Of a stretch of 23,456 nucleotides of DNA, positions 1-7,013 are shown one piece after another. Under the pieces are notes generated by a model, which was not told the origin of the DNA, did not search any database, and saw only the letters and a list, made by a program, of their open reading frames with translations. Origin of the DNA: an archaeon (GTDB lineage Archaea; Thermoproteota; Nitrososphaeria; Conexivisphaerales; UBA164). The stretch spans positions 1 to 23,456 of the forward strand of contig JAJZYL010000003.1 of NCBI GenBank assembly GCA_021798095.1. Reading direction: 5' to 3'. The position numbers and the translations under genes were made by a program. How positions within the stretch are numbered: the first letter of the stretch is position 1; each line of letters begins with the position of its first letter.

Positions 1-366
1 AGCCGGGACTCTAAAATATTCGGAGAACCCGCCTGGGTGTATATTACTGGTCCTATAATGGTTACACATCGTTTCGCTTCCGTGCTTACAGTAATAACAG
101 TTGTAACATGGAACGTGATGATGTACGAATACACGATCACCTACGTTAAATCCGCGGACGTCTGCACCTAGCTTGTCTATTATTCCGACAGGTTCATGAC
201 CTAATATAGGTGCGGAGGCCGTATACTGCCCGCGTAACTTCTCTATGTCGGTTCCGCACAAACCGCAGACCTTCATCCTAATCAACGCCTCGTCTTCGGA
301 TATTGTCGGGATAGGTAGTTCCTTCACAACGGCTCCGACTCCACCTTCTATGATAACTGACTTCAT
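1..366 (-). CDS. Zinc-dependent alcohol/polyol dehydrogenase, 3'-truncated by window edge
   Basis: The first 122 residues of a medium-chain zinc dehydrogenase are present; the C-terminal Rossmann domain lies beyond base 1. ATG is at 366-364. The N-terminal GroES-like domain is clear: the catalytic-zinc motif CGLCGTD (Cys37), GHE at 56-58, and the structural zinc set Cys87, Cys90, Cys93 and Cys101. A GGFSEY segment follows near the end of the visible part. These enzymes oxidise alcohols, sugars or polyols with NAD(P)+ in the cytosol. The substrate cannot be read from this half; threonine, sorbitol or glucose dehydrogenase-like roles are all possible. A TATA-like box 33 bp upstream fits a short leader. 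Confidence 0.9.
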   Translation of the reverse strand, partial: MKSVIIEGGVGAVVKELPIPTISEDEALIRMKVCGLCGTDIEKLRGQYTASAPILGHEPVGIIDKLGADVRGFNVGDRVFVHHHVPCYNCYYCKHGSETMCNHYRTSNIHPGGFSEYFRVPA

Positions 367-395
367 AATATGACTGTAGAGTATAATATAGGATC

Positions 396-403
396 AATAT
401 AAG
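396..403 (-). promoter_or_regulatory. TATA-like box of the zinc dehydrogenase gene
   Basis: Minus-strand CTTATATT is centred about 33 bp upstream of the ATG at 366. This spacing fits an archaeal promoter with a leader of only a few bases. Inferred from spacing and composition only. Confidence 0.45.
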
Positions 404-466
404 CTCTTCCAGTCCAACGGGCCTCTCTAAATAGTGCCATGGGTGGACGAACATCGGATTGTTCAA

Positions 467-887
467 TAGAGGTATTAGTTGAACTGTTGATCTTCTTTTA
501 CTTCCAGCTTAACATGAACGCCTTAATATCCATCATTACATCACTGAAGTGATTCTTACTCAATGCCAAAAGCCTGAGGTTGATATACGCACCTTCCAAG
601 TTCGGTGATATCTAGAGCTACCCATTTTAATGCGCTTAAAACGGCGTAAATAGGTTCCATCATTTAGGCCTATAAATTATTAGCCCAAAATTATATGGCT
701 AAGGAAGCTTTAATGAGACACGGAATATAAGGTTCTATTCGGCTATAAGCCTATTACTTTACTGCCCAAATGCTTACCTATAGGCCAACGATGATGAGCC
801 CACCTAGTCTTAAAACATTTATATGAACTTAATTTTCTGCATTGAACTGATTAGAACCAAGATAACCACTTTATGTAATTTTTAGCT
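467..887. other. Gene-poor region between dehydrogenase and surface-protein genes
   Basis: About 420 bases without a convincing intact gene. The only coding-like signal is a short, frame-broken stretch on the minus strand at 498-663, listed separately. The rest is AT-rich with many stops in all frames. I saw no RNA gene, CRISPR or clear repeat family here. Confidence 0.5.
498..663 (-). pseudogene. Possible decayed gene fragment, two frames
   Basis: On the minus strand, a frame opening at tandem ATGs (663-658) reads MMEPIYAVLSALKWVALDI. It seems to continue in another frame as SPNLEGAYINLRLLALSK and ends after MMDIKAFMLSWK with a stop at 498. The two pieces overlap near 609 and would join through a one-base frameshift. 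The amino acid composition looks protein-like, but I do not recognise a family. It may be a gene remnant or chance. No good promoter is placed for it: the TATA-like TTTATA lies too close to the ATG. Confidence 0.22.
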
Positions 888-900
888 AAATATTTATATT
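888..900 (+). promoter_or_regulatory. TATA-like box and start region of the surface-protein gene
   Basis: AAATATTTATATT lies 25-35 bp upstream of the candidate starts at 922 (ATG) and 933 (TTG). A purine-rich GAGGTGA at 909-915 is well spaced for the ATG at 922. That ATG is out of frame with the main reading frame and stops after 11 codons. Confidence 0.45.
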
Positions 901-932
901 GTATCAAAGAGGTGAATTTTAATGTCCATTAA

Positions 933-2492
933 TTGCACAAGTCGACTAAGCATATAATATTAATATTGGCAATAGGCATACTGCTACTGCTTAACCCCGC
1001 TATCTATTCGATTTATGCCCGGGCGCAGGCCGGGGCAGGGATAAGCTCCATCGACTCACCTTCTCTTCACTTTATTGAATATCCAGCTTCCTCCAATCAG
1101 ATTTTGATCCCGCCAAACTCATACTATAATCAAATTGTGCAAGCCATTGGAAAAAATACGACGTTAGTTTTCAGTATTCAATCCACTGAGCCTATGGATA
1201 TTTACATCATGGATCAACAGCAGTTCGCTCAATTTAGGTTAAGGGGTACAATTGATTCGCTCTATAATTATACCGGTGTATTGACTTTGTCTACGACGGC
1301 CAGCCTGGCGACCGCTGGAACCTACGAACTTTTGATGGTAAATTATATACAAACCTTTACATCTCTGATATTCAGTTATTCAACTATCCCGGTGAACATA
1401 TATCTTCTATATGATTCAGCACCAGCTCCAGTCGGTATTGTAGATTATGGCATATTAAATTCTTCGGGGTTACTGACACCCTATATTCTGATGTTGAGCC
1501 AGGTGATAGGAAAGGCAAAAATAGGTGCCATGCAGGCATATAATTCATCATTTTCATCCCCATACGGAGCCAGCCTTCAGCTCAATGCAGTATTGCAAGT
1601 TAATACTACTAACGGACAATACAACTATTTCCTTCAGAATGTAGCCGAGTTCACAACTAACTATGATAACCTCTATTTTGCAGATAACATCTGGAACGAT
1701 TCGTCAGCATCATCGCTCCTATCGAACTCAGCAATACAAGGAGGGGGATCGGTTACCAACTCGATAGGTTACCAGCCAGTACTAGATCATCTAATATCAT
1801 TTTATAGTTACACTACACAAAATATATCTTACAAATTACCACTTGATCTGCTTTTGCCCATTGCCGTTTCTTATTCAGGAAAAGAGGTTACTGTATATTT
1901 TGGGTATCAAATCTATAACGGCAGTTCCGTCACCTATGATCGTGTAACAATAACAGAGCCAAGTTCAGTTTCAAATGCGGCCATAATTGTTGATGGCCTC
2001 GTTAGAACACCCCTAGAAAACTATTATGACGTAGAACTGGTGTTCGGTGGTGAAAACAGCGGCGAACTTACTACATTCGCCTCAATGAACGCGTCGCTAG
2101 ACCTTTATTATATTATGCCTAATGGAACTGTAACTTCTCCTGAGTCGCTCTACACGTTTGGAAGTGATACGGCAGAGGCTGCTTACAACTTGAAAACTGT
2201 TCTGGTTAACGGAACCCCGTCTGTTGTCATAGGGACACCGAACTTTGGGGCTAGCCTGACTGGGATAACCAGTAAGCCTCTGGAAATAAATGGCTTTCCT
2301 GCCGTAATTAAAATGGGAGGAGGCGATGTAGTAATAATAATAGTTGTTCTTATAGTGGTGGCACTTATACTAGCTGGCATCATTCTTATCGAAAGGAAGT
2401 TTTCACGGAATAACAAATTGGAAAATAATGAACGCGGTCAGTGCCTTAGCGAACCAGCCAAAGAAGAAAATACAGACCATAGTCCCTCTTAA
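933..2492 (+). CDS. Large secreted surface protein with N-terminal signal/anchor and C-terminal membrane helix
   Basis: A 519-residue protein of no family I recognise. Residues about 8-27 form a hydrophobic signal peptide or anchor. A long Ser/Thr/Asn/Tyr-rich extracellular region follows, with at least ten N-x-S/T sequons. Near residues 465-488 a strong transmembrane helix (VVIIIVVLIVVALILAGIIL) is followed by a charged cytoplasmic tail. This layout fits a glycosylated cell-surface protein of a wall-less archaeon. The start is uncertain: TTG at 933 directly follows an in-frame stop and has no ribosome site, while ATG at 922 has a good one but is out of frame. No other start precedes the signal segment. 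It is followed by convergent genes. Confidence 0.75.
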   Translation: MHKSTKHIILILAIGILLLLNPAIYSIYARAQAGAGISSIDSPSLHFIEYPASSNQILIPPNSYYNQIVQAIGKNTTLVFSIQSTEPMDIYIMDQQQFAQFRLRGTIDSLYNYTGVLTLSTTASLATAGTYELLMVNYIQTFTSLIFSYSTIPVNIYLLYDSAPAPVGIVDYGILNSSGLLTPYILMLSQVIGKAKIGAMQAYNSSFSSPYGASLQLNAVLQVNTTNGQYNYFLQNVAEFTTNYDNLYFADNIWNDSSASSLLSNSAIQGGGSVTNSIGYQPVLDHLISFYSYTTQNISYKLPLDLLLPIAVSYSGKEVTVYFGYQIYNGSSVTYDRVTITEPSSVSNAAIIVDGLVRTPLENYYDVELVFGGENSGELTTFASMNASLDLYYIMPNGTVTSPESLYTFGSDTAEAAYNLKTVLVNGTPSVVIGTPNFGASLTGITSKPLEINGFPAVIKMGGGDVVIIIVVLIVVALILAGIILIERKFSRNNKLENNERGQCLSEPAKEENTDHSPS

Positions 2493-2562
2493 TATCCTCT
2501 ACAAGTTAACTTTCTATACAACCGTCGATAGTTTTCAATGGTTAAATTCAATGTTTTTTAAT

Positions 2563-2952
2563 TCAACAACTGGATTTGCCATTCGGACATTTTGCGGGTT
2601 TGCCTACGGCCCTGTATATCTTCAGACCAAGCTCCTGGGGAACCTTGAAATCGAATACATGAACCGCCGCACATACATCTTCAACCGGCATCCCCAACCT
2701 TACAAAAGCTGTTTCGAACGCTATATGCGTAATTCTGAGGGCCTCGAGCACTTTCATTCCATTCTTGCTGATGGTTATCCTTCCACCTTCGTTCTTTAGC
2801 AACGCCTTCTTCTGCAGGTGCCTGACTTCCTCCAGAGCGCTCGGAGGAGAAATGCCCAATGCTGTTGCGAGCATACTCAGCCTGACCCCTTGTACACCAC
2901 CTCTGTAAACTTCTTTCATATAGATCATTTCCTTCTCGCTTAAGTTATACAT
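2563..2952 (-). CDS. DtxR/MntR-family metal-dependent transcriptional regulator
   Basis: A 129-residue protein with an N-terminal winged helix-turn-helix (about 5-65) and a short dimerisation/metal domain, the length of minimal DtxR proteins without an SH3 domain. An ungapped reading against DtxR places His76 and Glu80 at the ancillary-site His79/Glu83. The other ligands differ: Ile10 for Met10, Cys94 for His98, His98 for Cys102, Asp101 for Glu105 and Phe102 for His106. This suggests a changed metal preference. A Cys-containing tail (CPNGKSSC) ends the protein. ATG is at 2952, six bases after the stop of the permease gene, so the two are probably co-transcribed. It probably senses a divalent metal and controls the permease. 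Confidence 0.78.
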   Translation of the reverse strand: MYNLSEKEMIYMKEVYRGGVQGVRLSMLATALGISPPSALEEVRHLQKKALLKNEGGRITISKNGMKVLEALRITHIAFETAFVRLGMPVEDVCAAVHVFDFKVPQELGLKIYRAVGKPAKCPNGKSSC

Positions 2953-2958
2953 TTTGTC

Positions 2959-3891
2959 TCACCGCACGCCCAGCTGATCTGAGCTTAAAGGTTGAGAAGC
3001 CTTCATTTTGCTTATATCTTTGAAGGCTCTGATAACACTATATAAACCTATACCTCCCACAACGCCCACAGTCAAAAGGAAACCTACGTTTACGAGGTTG
3101 AGGTTAGGGATTGGGCTACCAGTTGAGATAGACAGGGTATCAAGGATAGGGACGGCCGCTATGAGCAAGCCGACTAGCGCGAACGACAGGCCTCCGTAGT
3201 AAAGTGTCCGCCCGGCGGTACTGCGCCCGACGAATTTGATGTCATTTTCACTGAGCTTTTTAACCCTAGCGATGTTGGCAAATAATGCGCCAAAAACTAT
3301 CTGCATGCTCATAGTGCCAAGCCCAAAGAATAGGCCAGGCAAGGGAGCGTAAATCAAGCTGGGCACCTGAGGAGCTAAAATGAAAGTTATTATCGTTGCA
3401 TAAGCCCCGAAGCCAAACCCCGCGATCAGCCCGTGAAGAGTTGCCATTTTAAGTGGGACTTCCCTTATATCCTTATGTGGCTGAAGCCTTTCTGAACTAT
3501 CAGTATGGTGACTCGTTCCCCCCAATAACCGATCTATGGGAATGTGCAAGTACTTCCCCTTCAATATATATGATCCTGCAACAAACATGGCTATACCCAC
3601 TATGATGTACACGGGGCCGTCCAGATTGTACTTTTGATAAAACGCCGCCAATCCGATAAATCCCAGTGTCGTAAGCAGAGCCCTCTGAGCGGTAAAGCCA
3701 GATGAGAAAAATAATCCGGCTTTCATTCCCTTCTTTGTTGAATAGCTTCCAATGGCATAACTAAAAGTTATAGGCCAAGTATGCTCATCCGGCGTTGCTC
3801 CATGCATTACCCCAAGTATATATGAAATCAGAAATATAGCCCCCAAGCTGAGCCCTTCAGATGGGTTTAGAATCCAATTAAGATTGAACAC
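2959..3891 (-). CDS. NicO/HupE-like multi-spanning metal permease (putative)
   Basis: A 310-residue integral membrane protein with about seven or eight hydrophobic segments. Helix 1 ends in HGATPDEH (residues about 30-37), which resembles the HX4D(H) signature of nickel/cobalt permeases but has an extra residue before the second His. A second conserved-looking motif, HGLIAGFGFGA, lies near residues 153-163. Between them is a soluble loop with HHTD and PHKD that may hold metal. The start is GTG at 3891; a TATA-like box sits about 26 bp upstream, so the transcript is probably leaderless. It is followed by a DtxR-like regulator. The ion and the direction of transport are unknown; TauE/cytochrome-c-biogenesis-like proteins are the main alternative. 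Confidence 0.65.
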   Translation of the reverse strand: MFNLNWILNPSEGLSLGAIFLISYILGVMHGATPDEHTWPITFSYAIGSYSTKKGMKAGLFFSSGFTAQRALLTTLGFIGLAAFYQKYNLDGPVYIIVGIAMFVAGSYILKGKYLHIPIDRLLGGTSHHTDSSERLQPHKDIREVPLKMATLHGLIAGFGFGAYATIITFILAPQVPSLIYAPLPGLFFGLGTMSMQIVFGALFANIARVKKLSENDIKFVGRSTAGRTLYYGGLSFALVGLLIAAVPILDTLSISTGSPIPNLNLVNVGFLLTVGVVGGIGLYSVIRAFKDISKMKASQPLSSDQLGVR

Positions 3892-3895
3892 AGCA

Positions 3896-3910
3896 TTAGG
3901 GTTACCCTAA
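3896..3910. promoter_or_regulatory. Perfect 15-bp palindrome, candidate operator for the DtxR-like regulator
   Basis: TTAGGGTTACCCTAA has perfect 7-bp arms around one central base. It lies between the TATA-like box (3911-3922, minus strand GCTTAAATAATA) and the GTG start of the permease gene. Its TTAGG...CCTAA ends resemble known DtxR/IdeR boxes. Binding here would block transcription initiation, giving feedback control of the permease-regulator operon. Site and position are seen; the regulator assignment is inferred. Confidence 0.65.
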
Positions 3911-3922
3911 TATTATTTAAGC
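3911..3922 (-). promoter_or_regulatory. TATA-like box of the permease-regulator operon
   Basis: Minus-strand GCTTAAATAATA is centred about 26 bp before the GTG start, directly upstream of the palindrome. Confidence 0.5.
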
Positions 3923-4085
3923 ATTGTTGTACTTGATCCGTTCAATGTATTCATCAAATAGCCAAGTTGGCGCTCTTTTGATAGTTAAAATGGTGCCCAA
4001 AGGTACAAATTAGGCAACCATTTACCAAATTAGCTAGTCATGAATTTAATTGTGATACCATTACAGGGTTAATTTTACCGACAGG

Positions 4086-4113
4086 ATTAATTCAAGCTAG
4101 AATTAATTAATTC
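4086..4113. repeat. AT-rich inverted repeats upstream of a small membrane-protein gene
   Basis: ATTAATTC (4086-4093) and GAATTAAT (4100-4107) form perfect 8-bp arms around six bases. The right arm is part of a 14-bp palindrome, GAATTAATTAATTC (4100-4113). They lie just upstream of a TATA-like box at 4124-4132. They may be a regulator site, but such AT-rich symmetry can arise by chance. Confidence 0.35.
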
Positions 4114-4156
4114 GGAGGAACAGCATATATACTGGCATAATTTCATTATGTTAAAA

Positions 4157-4396
4157 ATGAAAAGTACAGAAAGGGAAATGGCCGGCTTTTTTTCAAGGGC
4201 GAGATGGGGGCCAGGGTCCATAATATTTATTGCTATACTCCTCGCATTGGCCATTTTGTTGTTGGTAATCGGGAGGGATGGAGGGATATACGTTGTTGAA
4301 GCAGCTGTCATATTTATTTTAATAGCTGTATTTGTATTGGTAAAACGCGGCGAAAGGATATCAACTGTAACTGCGAAATTTTCCTTAGGCTCATGA
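4157..4396 (+). CDS. Small two-helix membrane protein, unknown function
   Basis: A 79-residue protein (82 if the ATG at 4148 is used). It has a short basic N-terminus, a first helix around SIIFIAILLALAILLLVIG, a short loop, and a second helix around AAVIFILIAVFVLV followed by KRGERIS. No family is recognised. The TATA-like box CATATATAC (4124-4132) is 29 bp before the ATG at 4157 but only 20 bp before that at 4148, so the inner start is preferred. A T-rich stem-loop lies about 70 bp downstream. It stands alone, with a tRNA convergent to it. The long frame on the opposite strand has no promoter and is probably a shadow. Confidence 0.5.
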   Translation: MKSTEREMAGFFSRARWGPGSIIFIAILLALAILLLVIGRDGGIYVVEAAVIFILIAVFVLVKRGERISTVTAKFSLGS

Positions 4397-4464
4397 ATTA
4401 AATAATTACATGCCTAACAGAATTAGTCAAGCTGACAATTAAACTTGGCCAGCTATCCTAATCA

Positions 4465-4494
4465 TTTTAGATTGGCTTGTTTTTTAATCTAAAA
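4465..4494 (+). terminator. Perfect 9-bp stem-loop with T-rich loop
   Basis: TTTTAGATT (4465-4473) pairs perfectly with AATCTAAAA (4486-4494) around a 12-base loop ending in TTTTTT. It sits between the small membrane-protein gene and the convergent tRNA. The oligo-T run fits archaeal termination of the plus-strand gene. Confidence 0.4.
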
Positions 4495-4565
4495 CGAAAC
4501 TTTGTTATAGATTCGATTGCGGTTTTCATAGTTTTTCGTTTAATTGTAAATATAGAATAGTAACG

Positions 4566-4643
4566 TGGCGGGCCCGGTGGGATTTGAACCCACGCTCTCC
4601 GGCTTCGGAGGCCAGCGCCTTATCCATCCTAGGCCACGGGCCC
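4566..4643 (-). tRNA. tRNA-Arg, anticodon CCG, CCA encoded
   Basis: The minus strand folds as a complete tRNA. The acceptor GGGCCCG pairs with CGGGCCC, the D stem is GCCT/AGGC with GG in the loop, and the anticodon stem CTGGC/GCCGG holds loop CTCCGAA (anticodon CCG, reading CGG). The T arm is GTGGG-TTCAAAT-CCCAC, and the discriminator is G followed by an encoded CCA (4568-4566). There is no intron. The first 15 bases (4643-4629) overlap the end of the upstream nuclease gene on the same strand. Confidence 0.95.
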
Positions 4644-5279
4644 GCTTTTGATCAGGGTGAATAGCTCCAGATCACCAGAAAAGCTTAGTGAAAATTCCGA
4701 AAGTTCATTTATGACCACCACTGGAACTCCCTCTATTATCCTTTGTGGGGGAATGATTAGAGTTACTATTGATGGTAAAATCACTGAAACGCCAGTCAAA
4801 GCTGATGACATTTTCTTGGTTCTTTCGATCTGGTTAACGGCGGCGTTTCTAAGCGCCGTAAGGGAGGCCCTTGACCAGTGCTTGCAGTCTATCGATAGAG
4901 CATAATGGTCTGTCGTTGCGATCACGTCTATCTCATTCCTTCCAATTCTGACATTCCTGCTTGTCATAAATCCGTTATTAGACAGTATATCTTCAACTAA
5001 GGCTTCAAACCCCCTCCAGCTTAATGCCTTGGCCAGTTCATCAGTTGCAAGACCTCTATTCACTATAAAGGTAAGAAGGTCGTTGAACCTCCCTCTTCTG
5101 ACGGACAGGTCTTGGTCTAGTATACCAATATCAATTAACTCATCTAGAAGCGGGGTCAGTGGCTTGATCATTGCCCGGGCCAGTGAGTCAGTTATAATCA
5201 CCCGCCCTCCATCCATAGAAGCGGCGAGCAACGACAACAGGGTTTTATCCGTCATGCCCCTAAGGGTCATACTTTTCAC
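4629..5279 (-). CDS. PD-(D/E)xK restriction endonuclease-like protein
   Basis: A 216-residue protein. The first about 80 residues look like a helical, possibly winged-helix domain. From about 88 on there is a Mrr/Hjc-like nuclease core: WRGFEALVED (Glu92/Glu96), NEIDVI (Asp118) and IDCKHW (Asp131, Lys133), which make a complete E-D-DxK active site. Such proteins cut DNA in restriction, repair or recombination. The start is GTG at 5279, overlapping the methyltransferase stop as GTGA; ATG at 5270 is an alternative. The gene is last in a five-gene operon. Its stop codon lies inside the D arm of the tRNA-Arg, so RNase P processing would cut its message near the end. Target and partner are unknown. 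The adjacent methyltransferase does not look like a DNA methylase, so a restriction-modification pair is not supported. Confidence 0.7.
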   Translation of the reverse strand: MKSMTLRGMTDKTLLSLLAASMDGGRVIITDSLARAMIKPLTPLLDELIDIGILDQDLSVRRGRFNDLLTFIVNRGLATDELAKALSWRGFEALVEDILSNNGFMTSRNVRIGRNEIDVIATTDHYALSIDCKHWSRASLTALRNAAVNQIERTKKMSSALTGVSVILPSIVTLIIPPQRIIEGVPVVVINELSEFSLSFSGDLELFTLIKSGPVA

Positions 5280-5854
5280 ATCGGTGTTATAGGCATCCTT
5301 GAATATACGGAAAGATAATGGAACCTAAAATCCTGTCTTCCCATTAAGTGAAATTCGCCTCTTCTCATTAACTTATCAAGCTCGTCAGTTGATAATCTTA
5401 TTGAAGCCGGGGGGCCGAAAGGGGTGTCTTGCTTGAACTCTATCATGGCTATCCTAGCAGGCTTTACAAGTCTCTTGGACATTTCGGCTATTAGCTTTTC
5501 TTTGCAATCTAAGTCATGAAAACTGTTGGAAAAGAAAGCATAAGTAACGTCATCAAGTGGCCAGCCCTGACATATATCCATGTTAAGGACGACTACGCCA
5601 TTGAGTTTTTTGGCCTTTATAAGCGCGGCCGCTGATTTATCCACTTCAATAGCGTACACTTTGCTGCAACGCTTTGAAAAAAGAGCTGCGTAATATCCAT
5701 CCCCCGCTCCAACATCAGCCATCACGTCATCTTCCCTTATTGCCATACTTTTCAGTATATCCGCTAACGGCATAAAAATGTCCCGGCTGGCGCCCATTAA
5801 ATGATGCTGGGCTCCATGATGTATATTATCTGCCAATTCTACCACGGCTATCAT
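5276..5854 (-). CDS. Class I SAM-dependent methyltransferase
   Basis: A 192-residue protein with a Rossmann-type methyltransferase fold. Motif I is DVGAGDG (47-53), and acidic IEVD at 69-72 would hold the SAM ribose. VLNMDI and the motif IV-like SNSFHDLD follow. The N-terminus with HHGAQHHLM resembles small UbiE-like methyltransferases. No DNA-methylase (N/D)PP(Y/F) motif is present, so a small molecule, lipid or protein is the likely target. ATG at 5854 follows the MFS gene by 16 bases, and the stop overlaps the next start as GTGA, so it is part of the operon. Confidence 0.75.
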   Translation of the reverse strand: MIAVVELADNIHHGAQHHLMGASRDIFMPLADILKSMAIREDDVMADVGAGDGYYAALFSKRCSKVYAIEVDKSAAALIKAKKLNGVVVLNMDICQGWPLDDVTYAFFSNSFHDLDCKEKLIAEMSKRLVKPARIAMIEFKQDTPFGPPASIRLSTDELDKLMRRGEFHLMGRQDFRFHYLSVYSRMPITPM

Positions 5855-5870
5855 AGGTCATAATACCTAT

Positions 5871-7013
5871 TTATCGTTCGTGTTCAATGCCTCCGGTCGA
5901 CCGCATGTTCCGTGCAGAGGAGCGGAAGGCCTTCAATATAGAATATACAAGGGCCAATGAAGAGATGACCGTAGCGAATACGAACACGCCGTTAACCTCT
6001 GAGCCAATCGCTATAATCGAGCCAATCGTTGGGGCGAGGAATTCGGCCATACTGGATGAAGAGGAGTATACAAAATTTGAGCTCATTAGGTCATCGCCGC
6101 CGGTCCTGAGCGCATTCCACGTTAGAACGGGATAACCTATACCCTGATTGAGGCCATATAGCAAGAATCCGATCATATAGATTAATGGTGAACGAGATAT
6201 GGCGATCAATCCGAATGAGGAAGCCATACTTAAAAATGAAATAGTTAGCAGCAGGTTGGACCGTCTCATACCTATCCTTATCAACAGAAACCTTGTTGAT
6301 AACGAAATAAAAAACATCGTTATAAAGGCGAGGAAGATGACCAGACTTGATATATGATATCTTTCTATGCCATAAACTCCTGCAAAGGTAGTGAATAATG
6401 GTAGGAAGATACTGTTAATGAAATTCATGCCGAACACTGACCTAAATTCACTCGACCTGAATGGACGAAGTATAGAAAGCCCTGTAGACCCCCTATGCAC
6501 ATAGGTTATGCGTATCGCTATCACCATCGCCACCCCACAAAGCAGGACAAGCAGGTATGGAGCAAAATCCTCAATAGAAGCGTTTGAATAAAGCAAATTG
6601 ATGGAAGTGCCCAATATGGCCCCTAGAGAAAGCCCCGCTCCATAGATCGATATTCCAGCACCGCTATCCTCCTTCTTGAAGGCAAAAACGGGCAGGAATT
6701 GATACCCCATGGAGATACCGAAACCCACCATGGAGAAGATCACTATGGAGGCTATAGCCGATCTAAAAACGTTAAGGAGGAGCAGGGATGCTATCGATAA
6801 TGCTAGCCCTATATCCAATAATATTTTCTTCTTCCAATAGCTGCTAACTAATCCCCCAAATGAACTTAATAGCCAGTAGGCCGATATCGCAAACCCTACA
6901 TAGGCAGGTGCTAGATGGTAATATGTTGCCAGGATGATCGGCAGCCCAACTTGAATTGAAATGCCAACGGCCCTGAATATCATCGTCAGGGGAAGAACTC
7001 TAAATTGATTCAT
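5871..7013 (-). CDS. Major facilitator superfamily transporter
   Basis: A 380-residue membrane protein with about 11-12 hydrophobic helices in two halves, separated by a basic central region near residues 170-190 (YVHRGSTGLSILRPFRSSEF). It has no signal sequence beyond helix 1. Short Arg/Lys-rich cytoplasmic loops such as YWKKK and RIGMRRS fit MFS topology. The substrate is not evident. The start (7013) overlaps the end of the glycosyltransferase gene by 14 bases. The context with a glycosyltransferase and a methyltransferase could mean export of a modified metabolite, but this is inference. Confidence 0.75.
   Translation of the reverse strand: MNQFRVLPLTMIFRAVGISIQVGLPIILATYYHLAPAYVGFAISAYWLLSSFGGLVSSYWKKKILLDIGLALSIASLLLLNVFRSAIASIVIFSMVGFGISMGYQFLPVFAFKKEDSGAGISIYGAGLSLGAILGTSINLLYSNASIEDFAPYLLVLLCGVAMVIAIRITYVHRGSTGLSILRPFRSSEFRSVFGMNFINSIFLPLFTTFAGVYGIERYHISSLVIFLAFITMFFISLSTRFLLIRIGMRRSNLLLTISFLSMASSFGLIAISRSPLIYMIGFLLYGLNQGIGYPVLTWNALRTGGDDLMSSNFVYSSSSSMAEFLAPTIGSIIAIGSEVNGVFVFATVISSLALVYSILKAFRSSARNMRSTGGIEHER

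Noticed and set aside
278..466. Minus-strand open frame overlapping the dehydrogenase start
   Set aside because: It lies over the N-terminus of the zinc dehydrogenase in another frame and has no domain or promoter.
2428..2799. 123-codon plus-strand frame after the surface protein
   Set aside because: It overlaps the surface-protein tail and then runs antisense to the regulator gene; composition is unlike a protein domain.
4087..4311. Minus-strand frame opposite the small membrane protein
   Set aside because: No promoter at its start and no domain; the plus-strand frame has a TATA box and clear helices.
4629..5854. Methyltransferase plus nuclease as a restriction-modification system
   Set aside because: The methyltransferase has no DNA-methylase catalytic motif and resembles small-molecule enzymes.
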